From contig NZ_BTCK01000016.1 of NCBI RefSeq assembly GCF_033239625.1, forward strand, positions 60,053 through 124,052: DNA of 64,000 nucleotides. Direction: 5' to 3'. Positions 44,010 through 52,084 of this stretch are shown here, one piece after another. Made by a program: the position numbers and the translations under genes. Below the pieces are notes generated by a model. The model was not told the origin of the DNA and made no database searches. It saw only the letters and a program-made list of their open reading frames with translations. Each line of letters begins with the position of its first letter. Position 1 is the first letter of the stretch. Source of the DNA: Paenibacillus_T sp033239625 (GTDB lineage Bacteria; Bacillota; Bacilli; Paenibacillales; Paenibacillaceae).

Positions 44010-44062
44010 AAGGCTGCCTACTGATGTCAGTACGATACTGACGGAAGTGGCAGCCTTTTTTA
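44010..44062 (+). terminator. Terminator after trpB
   Basis: A branched hairpin with outer stem AAGGCTGCC/GGCAGCCTT, inner GTCAGTA/TACTGAC stem, and six T residues. Confidence 0.88.
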
Positions 44063-44120
44063 TATTGTAACGGTCTTGAACCCTTGAGCCTCTAATCCAT
44101 TGCTATACGATCCTATGAAT

Positions 44121-44162
44121 GAAAAAAAGCGGTTGAACAGGACTGCTCCCGTTCAACCGCTT
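44121..44162 (-). terminator. Terminator after the G1P dehydrogenase gene
   Basis: A 12-bp stem AAGCGGTTGAAC and its complement with an 11-nt loop, followed by T7 on the minus strand. Confidence 0.9.
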
Positions 44163-44173
44163 CTGTATATCTA

Positions 44174-45358
44174 TTAACCTACTGCGGCTGTCGGCGCAGT
44201 CGCAGGCGCTTCATTATAAGCGCGCAGCAGCGTGCTGCGATTCGCACGGATCAGATGCGCCTCTCGCAGGCTGCGCTGCAGCAGCTCTTCATCGATACCG
44301 AGCTCCTGCGGCGTTGTCGGACCGCCGACAGTCGCAAGCAGCCGCTTCAGCTCCTCGGCCGTTGGAACAGCTGCGAGCGCTTGCTCCAGCTGCGGATCCG
44401 CGGCGAGCAGCTCTGGCTGCTCGGCTGTTACTTGGCGATAATACGCCGAGATCGCAGCGCAAGCTACGCCAACCTTGGCACCATGCAGCAGCGCACGGCG
44501 GCCTTGCCGCAGAAACTCCATTTCCCAATAATGGGACAAATGGTGCTCCGCCCCCGATGCGGGATGCGATTGCCCGAACAACAGCATCGCGAGACCGGAT
44601 TCGATCAGCGCCTCGGTCAATGCACGAATGCCTGCCGGCTCGCGGCGGCCAATCGACTCTGCATGATCGACGCATTTGCGCAGCGCTTGCGCCGTAATGG
44701 CAGCAACAGCCTTGTCATATGGCTCTTCGGCTGCAGCTGCGCCATATGTCCAATCGAACAGCGATGTATATTTGCCCAGCATATCACCGAAACCCGCTGC
44801 CGCCATCGCAGTCGGCGCTTCGCACAGCACATCCAAGTCAGCGAATATCGCGTCAGGCGCAATCGCTGCGAACGTCTTCTTCTCGCCGCGAATAATGAGC
44901 GGCGCGCCCTTGGAGTTAAAGCCGTCCACCGATGGCGCTGTCGGCACCGAAACGAACGGAATGCCGGACAAGTAAGCCGAATAACGCGAAATATCGTGGA
45001 TCGTACCCGAGCCGACCGCTACGACAACTTCAGCGCGGGTCTGGCGAATATCCATCATCAGTTGAATAAGCGATGCCTCGTCAGCGATAACGTCGCCTTG
45101 TGCATCCGGCTTAATAAGCGTCGTCTGGACCGATATGCCCGCGTCGGCAATTCGAGGCCACAGCTGCGTACCCGCTGCCGCGTGTGTGTTATAGTCTGCT
45201 GCGATCAGCACACGCTTAAAACCGCGGTCGTACAAATAAGGCGCCACCCGTCTTAGCGCACCCGACTCGATTACGATCGGATCAATCGCAATTGCACGCA
45301 GTGCAGCATCATCCAGCCACGGCGCTGCTTCCTTCAAATTGTTCAACACTTGACTCAT
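44174..45358 (-). CDS. egsA: sn-Glycerol-1-phosphate dehydrogenase (AraM/EgsA)
   Basis: This 394-aa enzyme reduces dihydroxyacetone phosphate to sn-glycerol 1-phosphate with NAD(P)H; metal ligands are known for the family. Landmarks are AVGSGTIHDISRYSAY, FVSVPTAPSVDGFNSKGAPLI, GFGDMLGKYTSLFDW and HPASGAEHHLSHYWEM. In Bacillus AraM makes G1P for archaeal-type ether lipids of heptaprenylglycerol. The start overlaps the HAD gene's stop by 4 nt (ATGA), so the two are coupled. The C-terminal A/T/P-rich end (YNEAPATAPTAAVG) is variable. Confidence 0.94.
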   Translation of the reverse strand: MSQVLNNLKEAAPWLDDAALRAIAIDPIVIESGALRRVAPYLYDRGFKRVLIAADYNTHAAAGTQLWPRIADAGISVQTTLIKPDAQGDVIADEASLIQLMMDIRQTRAEVVVAVGSGTIHDISRYSAYLSGIPFVSVPTAPSVDGFNSKGAPLIIRGEKKTFAAIAPDAIFADLDVLCEAPTAMAAAGFGDMLGKYTSLFDWTYGAAAAEEPYDKAVAAITAQALRKCVDHAESIGRREPAGIRALTEALIESGLAMLLFGQSHPASGAEHHLSHYWEMEFLRQGRRALLHGAKVGVACAAISAYYRQVTAEQPELLAADPQLEQALAAVPTAEELKRLLATVGGPTTPQELGIDEELLQRSLREAHLIRANRSTLLRAYNEAPATAPTAAVG

Positions 45359-46164
45359 ACCGTTCCCTCTCCTTTATCCCTTGCCATACTGACCAACTCT
45401 GCAATAGAAGGCCAAATCCAATCCGGCCGCGCCGGCCACAATCCAGCAGCTGCGGCCTCCGTCGACCCCGTCAGTACAAGCGCTGTCTTCATGCCGGCAC
45501 GCTTGCCAAGCCCAATATCCGATTCCATGCTGTCGCCGATTACGAGACATTGATTCGCGGACAACCCAAGCGTCGACAGCGCCGCCTCCGCCATTAATGA
45601 CGACGGCTTCCCGACGACGAGTTCAACCTCCGCCCCTGTCGATGCCGTAATCGCGCCAATCATACCGGCCACATCAATCTGTTCACCTGTTAGGCCCGGG
45701 AACGATCGATCCGCATTCGTTGCAATGATTCTTGCACCATGGCGTACAGCACGGAAAGCATCATTCAAATCCCGATAAGTCAACGTCTCGTGCAGCGTAA
45801 TGACGAGCCAATTCGCATCCTCCGGCTGCTCGGCATGCACGATGTCGAACGATTCCAGTTCTTCCCGCAAACCGGGATCCCCGAGCGTCCATACCTGGCA
45901 ATCAGGCGCATGCTTCCGCAAATAACGAGCAGTAACGGTTGATGACAGCACGATCTCTTCCAATTCAGCCGCTATGCCGTATCGGCTGAGCCGCTCCTGA
46001 CACATCGCACGTGAAATATTGCCGCGATTGCTTAAGAAGACGAGCCGCTTGCCCGCTGCGCGAAGTGCAGCGATCGCCTCCGGCGCGCCTTCAATGATTT
46101 GATCTCCACGAAACACCGTTCCGTCCAAATCGATTACGAATCCGTCCAAAGTCGTCGCAATCAT
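45355..46164 (-). CDS. HAD-IIA sugar-phosphate phosphatase (NagD/AraL-like)
   Basis: This 269-aa phosphatase has the HAD motifs GFVIDLDGTVFRG (nucleophile Asp and acid Asp), VFLSNRGN (motif II), VVGKPSSLM (motif III) and VIGDSMESDIGLG (motif IV). It belongs to the NagD/AraL class. In B. subtilis araL adjoins araM, as here, so the pair is a conserved unit; AraL acts on small sugar phosphates. ATG at 46164 has AAAGGA 8 nt upstream; the longer frame is not credible. Its substrate here is unknown. Confidence 0.9.
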   Translation of the reverse strand: MIATTLDGFVIDLDGTVFRGDQIIEGAPEAIAALRAAGKRLVFLSNRGNISRAMCQERLSRYGIAAELEEIVLSSTVTARYLRKHAPDCQVWTLGDPGLREELESFDIVHAEQPEDANWLVITLHETLTYRDLNDAFRAVRHGARIIATNADRSFPGLTGEQIDVAGMIGAITASTGAEVELVVGKPSSLMAEAALSTLGLSANQCLVIGDSMESDIGLGKRAGMKTALVLTGSTEAAAAGLWPARPDWIWPSIAELVSMARDKGEGTV

Positions 46165-46539
46165 GGATGCACATCCTTTAAGAATTCTACCACCTGAATC
46201 CTCCCTGCTATGGGAGGACCCCAGGGTTTCCAACCCCTGGACCCCGAAAGGGAAAACGTGGAATGGAAAGAGGCGCAAATTAGTAACAGTACGGTAGGAA
46301 TCGCGCGACCCTATCGGGTCACAGCTTACTTGTTGTGCGTGAAGGGTAGTCATAAATTTAGACAGAATAATAAGTACACCTAAAGATCGCCGTTAGATGG
46401 CGATACTTGCCTCTCTATTGTCCGTCCCGTACTATTCGAATGTCAACGATTGTTTACTTTTATTGTTGTTTTCATCCGTTCTTCGTTCGACAGATAGTTA
46501 TCAACGTTTAATTGATTAAATTTCGTTAATCGACGATCA
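46165..46539 (-). other. 375-bp gap with inverted repeats between DeoR and HAD genes
   Basis: It holds a CCAGGG...CCCTGG-type inverted repeat at about 46218-46242 and a weak TATCGCC/GGCGAT hairpin near 46386-46404 that may end the DeoR transcript. No gene was seen. A promoter for the HAD-G1P dehydrogenase pair should lie here, but none matches consensus well. Confidence 0.5.
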
Positions 46540-47340
46540 CTATTCCATCAAATGACGATAATCAGCAGTATTTGCAATATGCACTTCAATTCCGGTTATG
46601 CTCCGCAAGTAATTCGCATCGGCTCCTTCATCCGTAATAAGCGAATGAACGGCTCGCGTCTGTACGCTCGTCGCGATCGAACGGCGGCCCAGCTTCGTAT
46701 GATCGAGCAGTGCGACGATGCGCGAAGCGTTGGCGGCCATCAGCTTCTTCAGCTCTGCCTCATACAGGCTGAAATCTGTCATTCCCTCTTCCACCGTAAA
46801 GCCAAGCGACGAGGTGAAGAATAGGTCGGCGTGAATCTCCTCAAGGATCGTACGGCCGAGCACCCCTTCAACAGAGCCGGAGCCTGGACGCAGCACGCCG
46901 CCGATTAGTATAACGTTGATGCGCGGGTTGCGATTGAGTGTCAGCGCGGCTTCAACGCCATTGGTCACAACCGTCAAATAATCGCAATCGACAAGCGACT
47001 TGGCAAGCTCCAGTACAGTCGAGCTTGCATCGAGCAGAATGCATTGCCCTTGATGAACGAGCTCGGCCGCCTTCCTGCCGATCGCCTGCTTAAGCTCGGC
47101 GTTCAGCTCGCTGCGGGATGTGACCCGCATATCCTGTACGGACGAAGACGGCTTCTTCGTCCGTACCGGCACTGCTCCGCCGTGCGTTCGCTCCAGCAAT
47201 CCCTCCTCTTCCAGTTGGCGCAAATCGGTACGAAGCGTGCCTTCCGACACATGAAGCTGGCGAGCCAACTCCTTCACAATGACCTGTTTATGCTGCTGCA
47301 GCAGCTGTAATATTTGTTCCCGACGATGGGCTGCGAACAT
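46540..47340 (-). CDS. DeoR/GlpR-family transcriptional regulator
   Basis: This 266-aa repressor has an N-terminal winged helix (RREQILQLLQQHKQVIVKELARQLHVSEGTLRTDLRQLEEEGLLERTHGG) and a ribose-isomerase-like effector domain (AELVHQGQCILLDASSTVLEL, TVVTNGVEAALTL, LIGGVLRPGSGSVEG). Such proteins sense phosphosugars. AGGAGG is well placed. It lies upstream of the HAD and G1P dehydrogenase genes on the same strand, so control of that pair is a reasonable guess. Confidence 0.92.
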   Translation of the reverse strand: MFAAHRREQILQLLQQHKQVIVKELARQLHVSEGTLRTDLRQLEEEGLLERTHGGAVPVRTKKPSSSVQDMRVTSRSELNAELKQAIGRKAAELVHQGQCILLDASSTVLELAKSLVDCDYLTVVTNGVEAALTLNRNPRINVILIGGVLRPGSGSVEGVLGRTILEEIHADLFFTSSLGFTVEEGMTDFSLYEAELKKLMAANASRIVALLDHTKLGRRSIATSVQTRAVHSLITDEGADANYLRSITGIEVHIANTADYRHLME

Positions 47341-47479
47341 GGCTCATTCCTCCTGTCATTTCGTTGCTTCTCATTAACTACCGATCATTATAACGAAAAT
47401 CAATAACAAACAACAGTAAATGACAAAGACGATTTAGCACACCAATAAGGTAGACTCCGTAGCCGTAATTGGCATAACT

Positions 47480-47514
47480 CAAAAAAGCCCTTGCCGTATG
47501 AATACGGCAAGGGC
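47480..47514 (-). terminator. Terminator of ppaC
   Basis: A 13-bp stem AGCCCTTGCCGTA and complement with a 4-nt loop, followed by T6 on the minus strand. Confidence 0.92.
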
Positions 47515-47529
47515 TCGTGAGAGACTGGA

Positions 47530-48459
47530 TTATTTGTTGAACGTGTCCGTGAGGATAGGCACGATTTGTTTCTTGCGAGATACAACGCCTTTGAGTACTG
47601 CCGTGTTGTTCGACAGCGTTACGTTGTAAGCTTGTTCAACGATGTTCGCGGAACGGCCGAGCGCGATGGCTACGGAGTCGTTCGTCAGAATGTCCGTTAC
47701 TACGAACAGGAAGAGATCAAGACCTTTCTCTTCGATGATCGCGTTCAGGCCAGCTTCTACTTCGGCTTGACGGGACAGAACATCGTTCGTGTCTACTGCA
47801 TTAACTTGTGCGATTTCAACTTTCGCGCTGCCCATCGTGAACTCTTTGGAGTCGATGGAGATCAGCTGAGCTACCGTTTTGTCGCTCAGGTCAGCGCCGG
47901 CTTTGAGCATTGCAAGGCCGTATACGTCAGCGTCTACGCCAGCGATAGCTGCCAGCTCGCGAGCTGCGTCTACGTCTTCTTGCGTGCAAGTCGGCGATTT
48001 GAACAGCAGGGAATCGGAGATGATAGCGGACAGCATCAGGCCTGCGATTTCTTTGCTGATTTGGATGCCTTTTTCTTTGTAGATTTTGTTCAGGATCGTC
48101 GCCGTGCAGCCTACTGGCTCAGCGCGATAGTAGAGCGGATCGCTCGTTTCGAAGTTTGCGATACGGTGGTGGTCGATAACTTCGAGAACGCGAACGTCCG
48201 CGATGTCGTTAGCGCTTTGTTGGCGCTCGTTATGGTCAACGAGAATAACTTCTTTCGCTTCTGCCGCTACCGCTTCAACCAGACGCGGCGCTTCGATGCC
48301 GAAATAGTTAAGCGCGTATTGCGTTTCACCGTTTACTTCGCCAAGGCGGATCGCCTCTGCGTCTACGCCGATTTGCTTCTTCAGCTCCGCGTATGCGATT
48401 GCCGAGCAGATCGTATCCGTATCTGGATTTTTATGGCCGAACACAAGAACTTTTGCCAT
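47530..48459 (-). CDS. ppaC: Manganese-dependent inorganic pyrophosphatase
   Basis: This 309-aa family II enzyme hydrolyses pyrophosphate. The DHH motif is present in EVILVDHNERQQSAND with DHHRIANF for the second metal, and GHKNPDTDTICSA at the start binds the first. The C-terminal DHHA2 part contains SRKKQIVPIL. The start was placed at the ATG at 48459, which gives the usual 309-aa length; AAGGAG lies 12 nt upstream. It is monocistronic. Confidence 0.96.
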   Translation of the reverse strand: MAKVLVFGHKNPDTDTICSAIAYAELKKQIGVDAEAIRLGEVNGETQYALNYFGIEAPRLVEAVAAEAKEVILVDHNERQQSANDIADVRVLEVIDHHRIANFETSDPLYYRAEPVGCTATILNKIYKEKGIQISKEIAGLMLSAIISDSLLFKSPTCTQEDVDAARELAAIAGVDADVYGLAMLKAGADLSDKTVAQLISIDSKEFTMGSAKVEIAQVNAVDTNDVLSRQAEVEAGLNAIIEEKGLDLFLFVVTDILTNDSVAIALGRSANIVEQAYNVTLSNNTAVLKGVVSRKKQIVPILTDTFNK

Positions 48460-48698
48460 GATTTCATTTCGCTCCTTCATCTATCCCTATTCGATAGGAA
48501 ATAAAAAGACTCGTCCTTTATAATAGCATACTTACCGGATTATTTTCATTTATGGAATCGATGAATTTTCGAGCGTTATTTTCGGCCTTTTACATTCGCT
48601 TAACGCGAATCGGCATCGGATTTAATACGATCGATATAGGCTAATGGTAAACGAGTACCGTTCGGTACATCGTACTTCATGTGCAAAGGATGACATCG

Positions 48699-49163
48699 AT
48701 GATAAAGTCATTTGAACCGAAGCTTCCGCAGCGTCGATCTAACCGTCCGTCGTCGAATGCGTCTCATGGCGCCCATATGTATGCAGGTGATTTGGCTCGT
48801 CCCGTCCCTCGTCTGAATGAGCGCTGGAACTGTAAGCAAACGACCCAATTGCTGAACAGCTACGCGGCTTCCCCTTGTGCAGTTGTGTGCGATGCCAAGG
48901 ATCGCCCAATAGGTCTTATTATGCGCGATCGGTTCTTCCTGCAAATTACGAGCGGAGACTGGCATACGATGAATGAACTGCCGATCACTCGTTTAATGAA
49001 CGAACCTTTCATCGTCGATGCCCAATGTACGCTGGCACAGCTTAAGGAGCAGTTGATCCGTCTTCCGATGCGGCCCAAGCACCGATATGTCGTCGTGACG
49101 AGTGCAGGTCAATCAAACGGCGTTATTGTGTTCGATGAACGGCTCTGCCCCATTGTAGAGTGA
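48699..49163 (+). CDS. CBS-domain-like protein, 154 aa
   Basis: This small soluble protein carries a CBS-pair-like pattern: LARPVPRLNERWNCKQTTQLLNSYAASPCAVVCDAKDRPIGLIMRDRFFLQIT, then ITRLMNEPFIVDAQCTLAQLKEQLIRLPMRPKHRYVVVTSAGQSNGVIVFD. Two half-repeats of about 60 residues can be seen. CBS pairs usually bind adenosine nucleotides. ATG 48699 has AAAGGA 8 nt upstream. The N-terminal 30 residues are basic. No partner gene is obvious; GGDEF or other output domains are absent. Confidence 0.72.
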   Translation: MIKSFEPKLPQRRSNRPSSNASHGAHMYAGDLARPVPRLNERWNCKQTTQLLNSYAASPCAVVCDAKDRPIGLIMRDRFFLQITSGDWHTMNELPITRLMNEPFIVDAQCTLAQLKEQLIRLPMRPKHRYVVVTSAGQSNGVIVFDERLCPIVE

Positions 49164-49253
49164 GTTAGCTGTTATGCGAAAAGGCGAACCTGTCTCTTGC
49201 TCTCGCAGGTCCGCCGTATTGAGATACGTACAAATCAGACCAATCGCAGCCAC

Positions 49254-50282
49254 TCAGCCTTTAACTTGACCATCCACAAGAGCGTCAATTGCCGCCTTCG
49301 TCTCGGCGCTGAAGCTCCGGAAGAAAGCGACCAGATCCTCGTTGCACAGCCCTGCATTGTACAGCATTTGAATCATGACCAATTCCGCATGCCCTTTGTC
49401 ATTGGACGTCGTAATATAACCCGCCTTCTTAGCTGCGACGATCGCATCATTCGCCCAAGCCGGCGGCGTCTGATTGCCCGACATGTTCACACGTTTCTCC
49501 AGCGCGGCCACCCGATTCGCCAAATCCTCCATTTGCTGCTTCTCAGCGTCTGTCATTCCTTCTCCCCCTTCATCTCCATTGCCGCTGTCACCGTTGTCGT
49601 CCCCACCATCGCCGTCATGGCGATAAGCATCTTCAAGCTCCTCTAAGGTGCCATCGTACTCATTCAAATCAACCGGTCCGTCAATGCCAGCGACCTTTCT
49701 GCCGCCACCCGGCCGTTCATCGCCGACCGTACCATCGCTGTATTGAAGAAACGTCCACCTTTTCCAAGCAAGCGTATCAGCTGGCGGTGAAGTCGAGTAT
49801 CTTGCCATCCAGACATCATACGCACTAAACGAGGCGTCAAAATTAGAAGCAAATCCGATATACGTATAAATAATTGGACGAACGCCTGTCAGCCGTTCGA
49901 TCTCTGTTAGGAATGCCATCGCCACAGCATGCACGTCCGACGTACTCATGCCGTCTTGTATCTCCTCGTAGTCCATAGCCGGCGGAAGCCGGAATGCTTG
50001 TATCCCACCGGCATCTGCGATAGCTGCGGCGAAGTTAGCGGCTTCCTTCTTGGCTGCATCCGTCGATGCCGCATCCATATAATGATAGGCGCCAACGAGC
50101 ACGCCTGCTTTGCGCGCTCCCGCTGCGTTCGTTGCGAACATGGAGTCGCGAAACGTCTGCCCTTGACTCGCTTTCAGAAAAGCAAAAGAAATGTCGTCCG
50201 CTTTCACCTTCGCCCAGTCGATCTTCCCTTGATAATGAGAGACATCGATCCCCTGTGCATTGCCATCTCGTCTTGGCTGCAT
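49254..50282 (-). CDS. GH25 lysozyme (muramidase), endolysin-like
   Basis: This 342-aa protein has an N-terminal GH25 domain (GIDVSHYQGKIDWAKVKADDISFAFLKASQG, then PPAMDYEE with the catalytic acids and WTFLQYSDG), about residues 10-215. An acidic D/G-rich linker (about 220-250) is followed by a helical segment and a C-terminal region (PPAWANDAIVAAKKAGYITTSNDKG) of the sort found at the ends of phage endolysins. There is no signal peptide, so release needs a holin or lysis. It is not beside the holin-like gene at 42.1 kb. AGGAGGG precedes the start. Confidence 0.9.
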   Translation of the reverse strand: MQPRRDGNAQGIDVSHYQGKIDWAKVKADDISFAFLKASQGQTFRDSMFATNAAGARKAGVLVGAYHYMDAASTDAAKKEAANFAAAIADAGGIQAFRLPPAMDYEEIQDGMSTSDVHAVAMAFLTEIERLTGVRPIIYTYIGFASNFDASFSAYDVWMARYSTSPPADTLAWKRWTFLQYSDGTVGDERPGGGRKVAGIDGPVDLNEYDGTLEELEDAYRHDGDGGDDNGDSGNGDEGGEGMTDAEKQQMEDLANRVAALEKRVNMSGNQTPPAWANDAIVAAKKAGYITTSNDKGHAELVMIQMLYNAGLCNEDLVAFFRSFSAETKAAIDALVDGQVKG

Positions 50283-50324
50283 GTCGACTCATCCCTCCTT
50301 TGCTGTCTTCGCACGCCCTACTCC

Positions 50325-50356
50325 TTGCAAGCAAATTGCTTACTTCGTAAACATAT
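50325..50356 (-). promoter_or_regulatory. Upstream palindromic motif shared with the O-methyltransferase gene
   Basis: TTTACGAAGTAAGCAATTTG on the minus strand resembles TTACGAAGTTAGCAATTTGC at 30890-30915. It combines a TTAC/GTAA palindrome with AGCAA-N-TTGCT. Confidence 0.35.
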
Positions 50357-50555
50357 GCTTCTTCAGACAATCCGTTCATTATATGTAGGACCTCCCTCCG
50401 ATGTTGCGGCCTCCGTGCAAGGACATGCAAGGATTTGAACATTTTTGGGCTGTACACTTTCGCTTAGAGGCTGTTTTCATATAAAATAGGAAGGAGATGC
50501 TATGAAAGCAAATTTTAGATTCCAAATTAGGCTGCATACAGAAAGGAACGAATAT

Positions 50556-51746
50556 ATGATTATTCAACCAAAATCCCGTGGATTTATTTGCACGACCGCG
50601 CACCCGCAAGGCTGCGCTGGACAAGTTCAACGCCAGATCGACTACGTAACGTCGAAGCCTGCCATCAGCGGTCCTCGCAACGTACTCGTAGTCGGCGCTT
50701 CGACGGGCTATGGCCTCGCGTCGCGCATCGTCGCATCGTTCGGCGCAGGCGCGAATACGGTCGGCGTGTATTTTGACAAAGGGGCAGAGGGCGCTCGTAC
50801 GGCTACGGCTGGCTGGTACAACTCGGCGGCATTCGAAGAAGCAGCCGCTGCAGCTGGACGCAAATCGTTCAGCATCGTCGGCGACGCATTCTCCGACGAG
50901 ATCAAAGCGAAGACGATCGATCTGATCCGCACGGAGCTTGGCCAAATCGATCTCGTTGTGTACAGCGTTGCATCGCCGCGCCGCACGCATCCGAAGACGG
51001 GCGAGTCGTTCGCATCGGTCATTAAGCCGCTGGGCGAGACGTACTCGAACAAAACGGTCAACTTCCACAACGGTGAAGTTTCGATCGCAACGATCGAGCC
51101 GGCTACGGAAGATGAGCGTCGTCAGACGATCGCCGTAATGGGCGGCGAAGACTGGGAAATGTGGATCGATGAGCTCCAGAAGGCTGGCGTACTGGCTGAC
51201 GGCGCTACGACGATCGCTTACTCCTACATCGGACCAGAAATTACGCACGCCGTGTACAAAGAAGGCACGATCGGCGCAGCGAAGGACGATCTCGACGCAA
51301 CGTCGAAACGTCTGGATGCGAAGCTCAAGGAAAAGGGCGGCCGTTCGTTCATCTCCGTGAACAAAGCGCTCGTTACGCAATCGAGCTCGGCTATTCCAGT
51401 CGTTCCGCTGTACATCTCCGCACTGTACAAAGTCATGAAGGAAAAAGGCATTCACGAGGGCTGCATCGAGCAAATGTACCGTCTGTTCAGCGACCGCCTG
51501 TACAACGGCGCGGAAGCGCCGGTTGACGCACAAGGCCGCATTCGCCTGGACGATTGGGAAATGCGCGAAGACGTACAAGCTGAGGTTGCTCAGCTGTGGG
51601 CGGATCTGACGACGGAGAACGTATACGACCTGTCCGATCTGAAAGGCTACCACCGCGAGTTCTTCCAACTGTTCGGCTTCGAGACAGACGGCGTCGACTA
51701 CGAAGCAGATACGAACCCAGAAGTAGACATTCAGAACCTTCGTTAA
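50556..51746 (+). CDS. fabV: Enoyl-ACP reductase FabV
   Basis: This 396-aa enzyme carries out the last step of fatty-acid elongation with NADH, and in known members resists triclosan. Landmarks are MIIQPKSRGFICTTAHPQGC, the Rossmann GASTGYGLASRI, VVYSVASPRRTHP, and the active-site Tyr-x8-Lys in AYSYIGPEITHAVYKEGTIGAAK. The final LFGFETDGVDYEADTNPEVDI is standard. The ATG at 50556 has AAAGGA upstream; an in-frame start at 50502 lies in the leader. It is monocistronic and followed by a strong terminator. Confidence 0.96.
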   Translation: MIIQPKSRGFICTTAHPQGCAGQVQRQIDYVTSKPAISGPRNVLVVGASTGYGLASRIVASFGAGANTVGVYFDKGAEGARTATAGWYNSAAFEEAAAAAGRKSFSIVGDAFSDEIKAKTIDLIRTELGQIDLVVYSVASPRRTHPKTGESFASVIKPLGETYSNKTVNFHNGEVSIATIEPATEDERRQTIAVMGGEDWEMWIDELQKAGVLADGATTIAYSYIGPEITHAVYKEGTIGAAKDDLDATSKRLDAKLKEKGGRSFISVNKALVTQSSSAIPVVPLYISALYKVMKEKGIHEGCIEQMYRLFSDRLYNGAEAPVDAQGRIRLDDWEMREDVQAEVAQLWADLTTENVYDLSDLKGYHREFFQLFGFETDGVDYEADTNPEVDIQNLR

Positions 51747-51771
51747 TCATATAGAGGTTGGTTGCAATATG

Positions 51772-51804
51772 AAGAAGGCACCGCGAGCGCGCGGTGCCTT
51801 CTTT
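51772..51804 (+). terminator. Terminator after fabV
   Basis: A 14-bp GC-rich stem AAGAAGGCACCGCG and complement with a short loop, then TTTG. Confidence 0.85.
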
Positions 51805-51897
51805 GTGGTTAGCTGCTTCGGATCGTACGGGCTGGTTCCAGTTCGATCCAGCTTATCGCGCTACGGTTGTGAGCGCGTCTATTGGGCCGGAGGACAG

Positions 51898-51975
51898 ATG
51901 TTTGGACTGCTTACGGTTGCTGTTGCGCTTATGTACTTATTTTATGATGAGAAAGCACCGATTCTATCTGAATAG
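51898..51975 (+). CDS. Possible 25-aa membrane peptide
   Basis: MFGLLTVAVALMYLFYDEKA and a short tail follow a GGAGG that lies only 4 nt before the ATG. One hydrophobic helix with an acidic end is predicted. On the other strand a 45-aa frame (52079-51942) right after the DnaN-like gene competes. Neither can be confirmed. Confidence 0.25.
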   Translation: MFGLLTVAVALMYLFYDEKAPILSE

Positions 51976-52084
51976 CTACTAATGCAACCGTTACAATCTA
52001 TTTGGCGTACAATTCGACGCAATAAGCGCTGCAGCATCTGTCCATAGGCTAATTGATCTGCGATGCCGCCGATCACCATAACGA

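Noticed and set aside
47566..48504. 312-aa plus-strand frame opposite ppaC
   Set aside because: Antisense shadow of a well-defined pyrophosphatase.
42131..50282. Prophage spanning the holin-like and GH25 genes
   Set aside because: The genes between are trpB, egsA, a HAD phosphatase, DeoR and ppaC, with no phage structural or integrase gene.
50379..51668. 429-aa minus-strand frame opposite fabV
   Set aside because: Antisense shadow; FabV motifs are intact on the plus strand.
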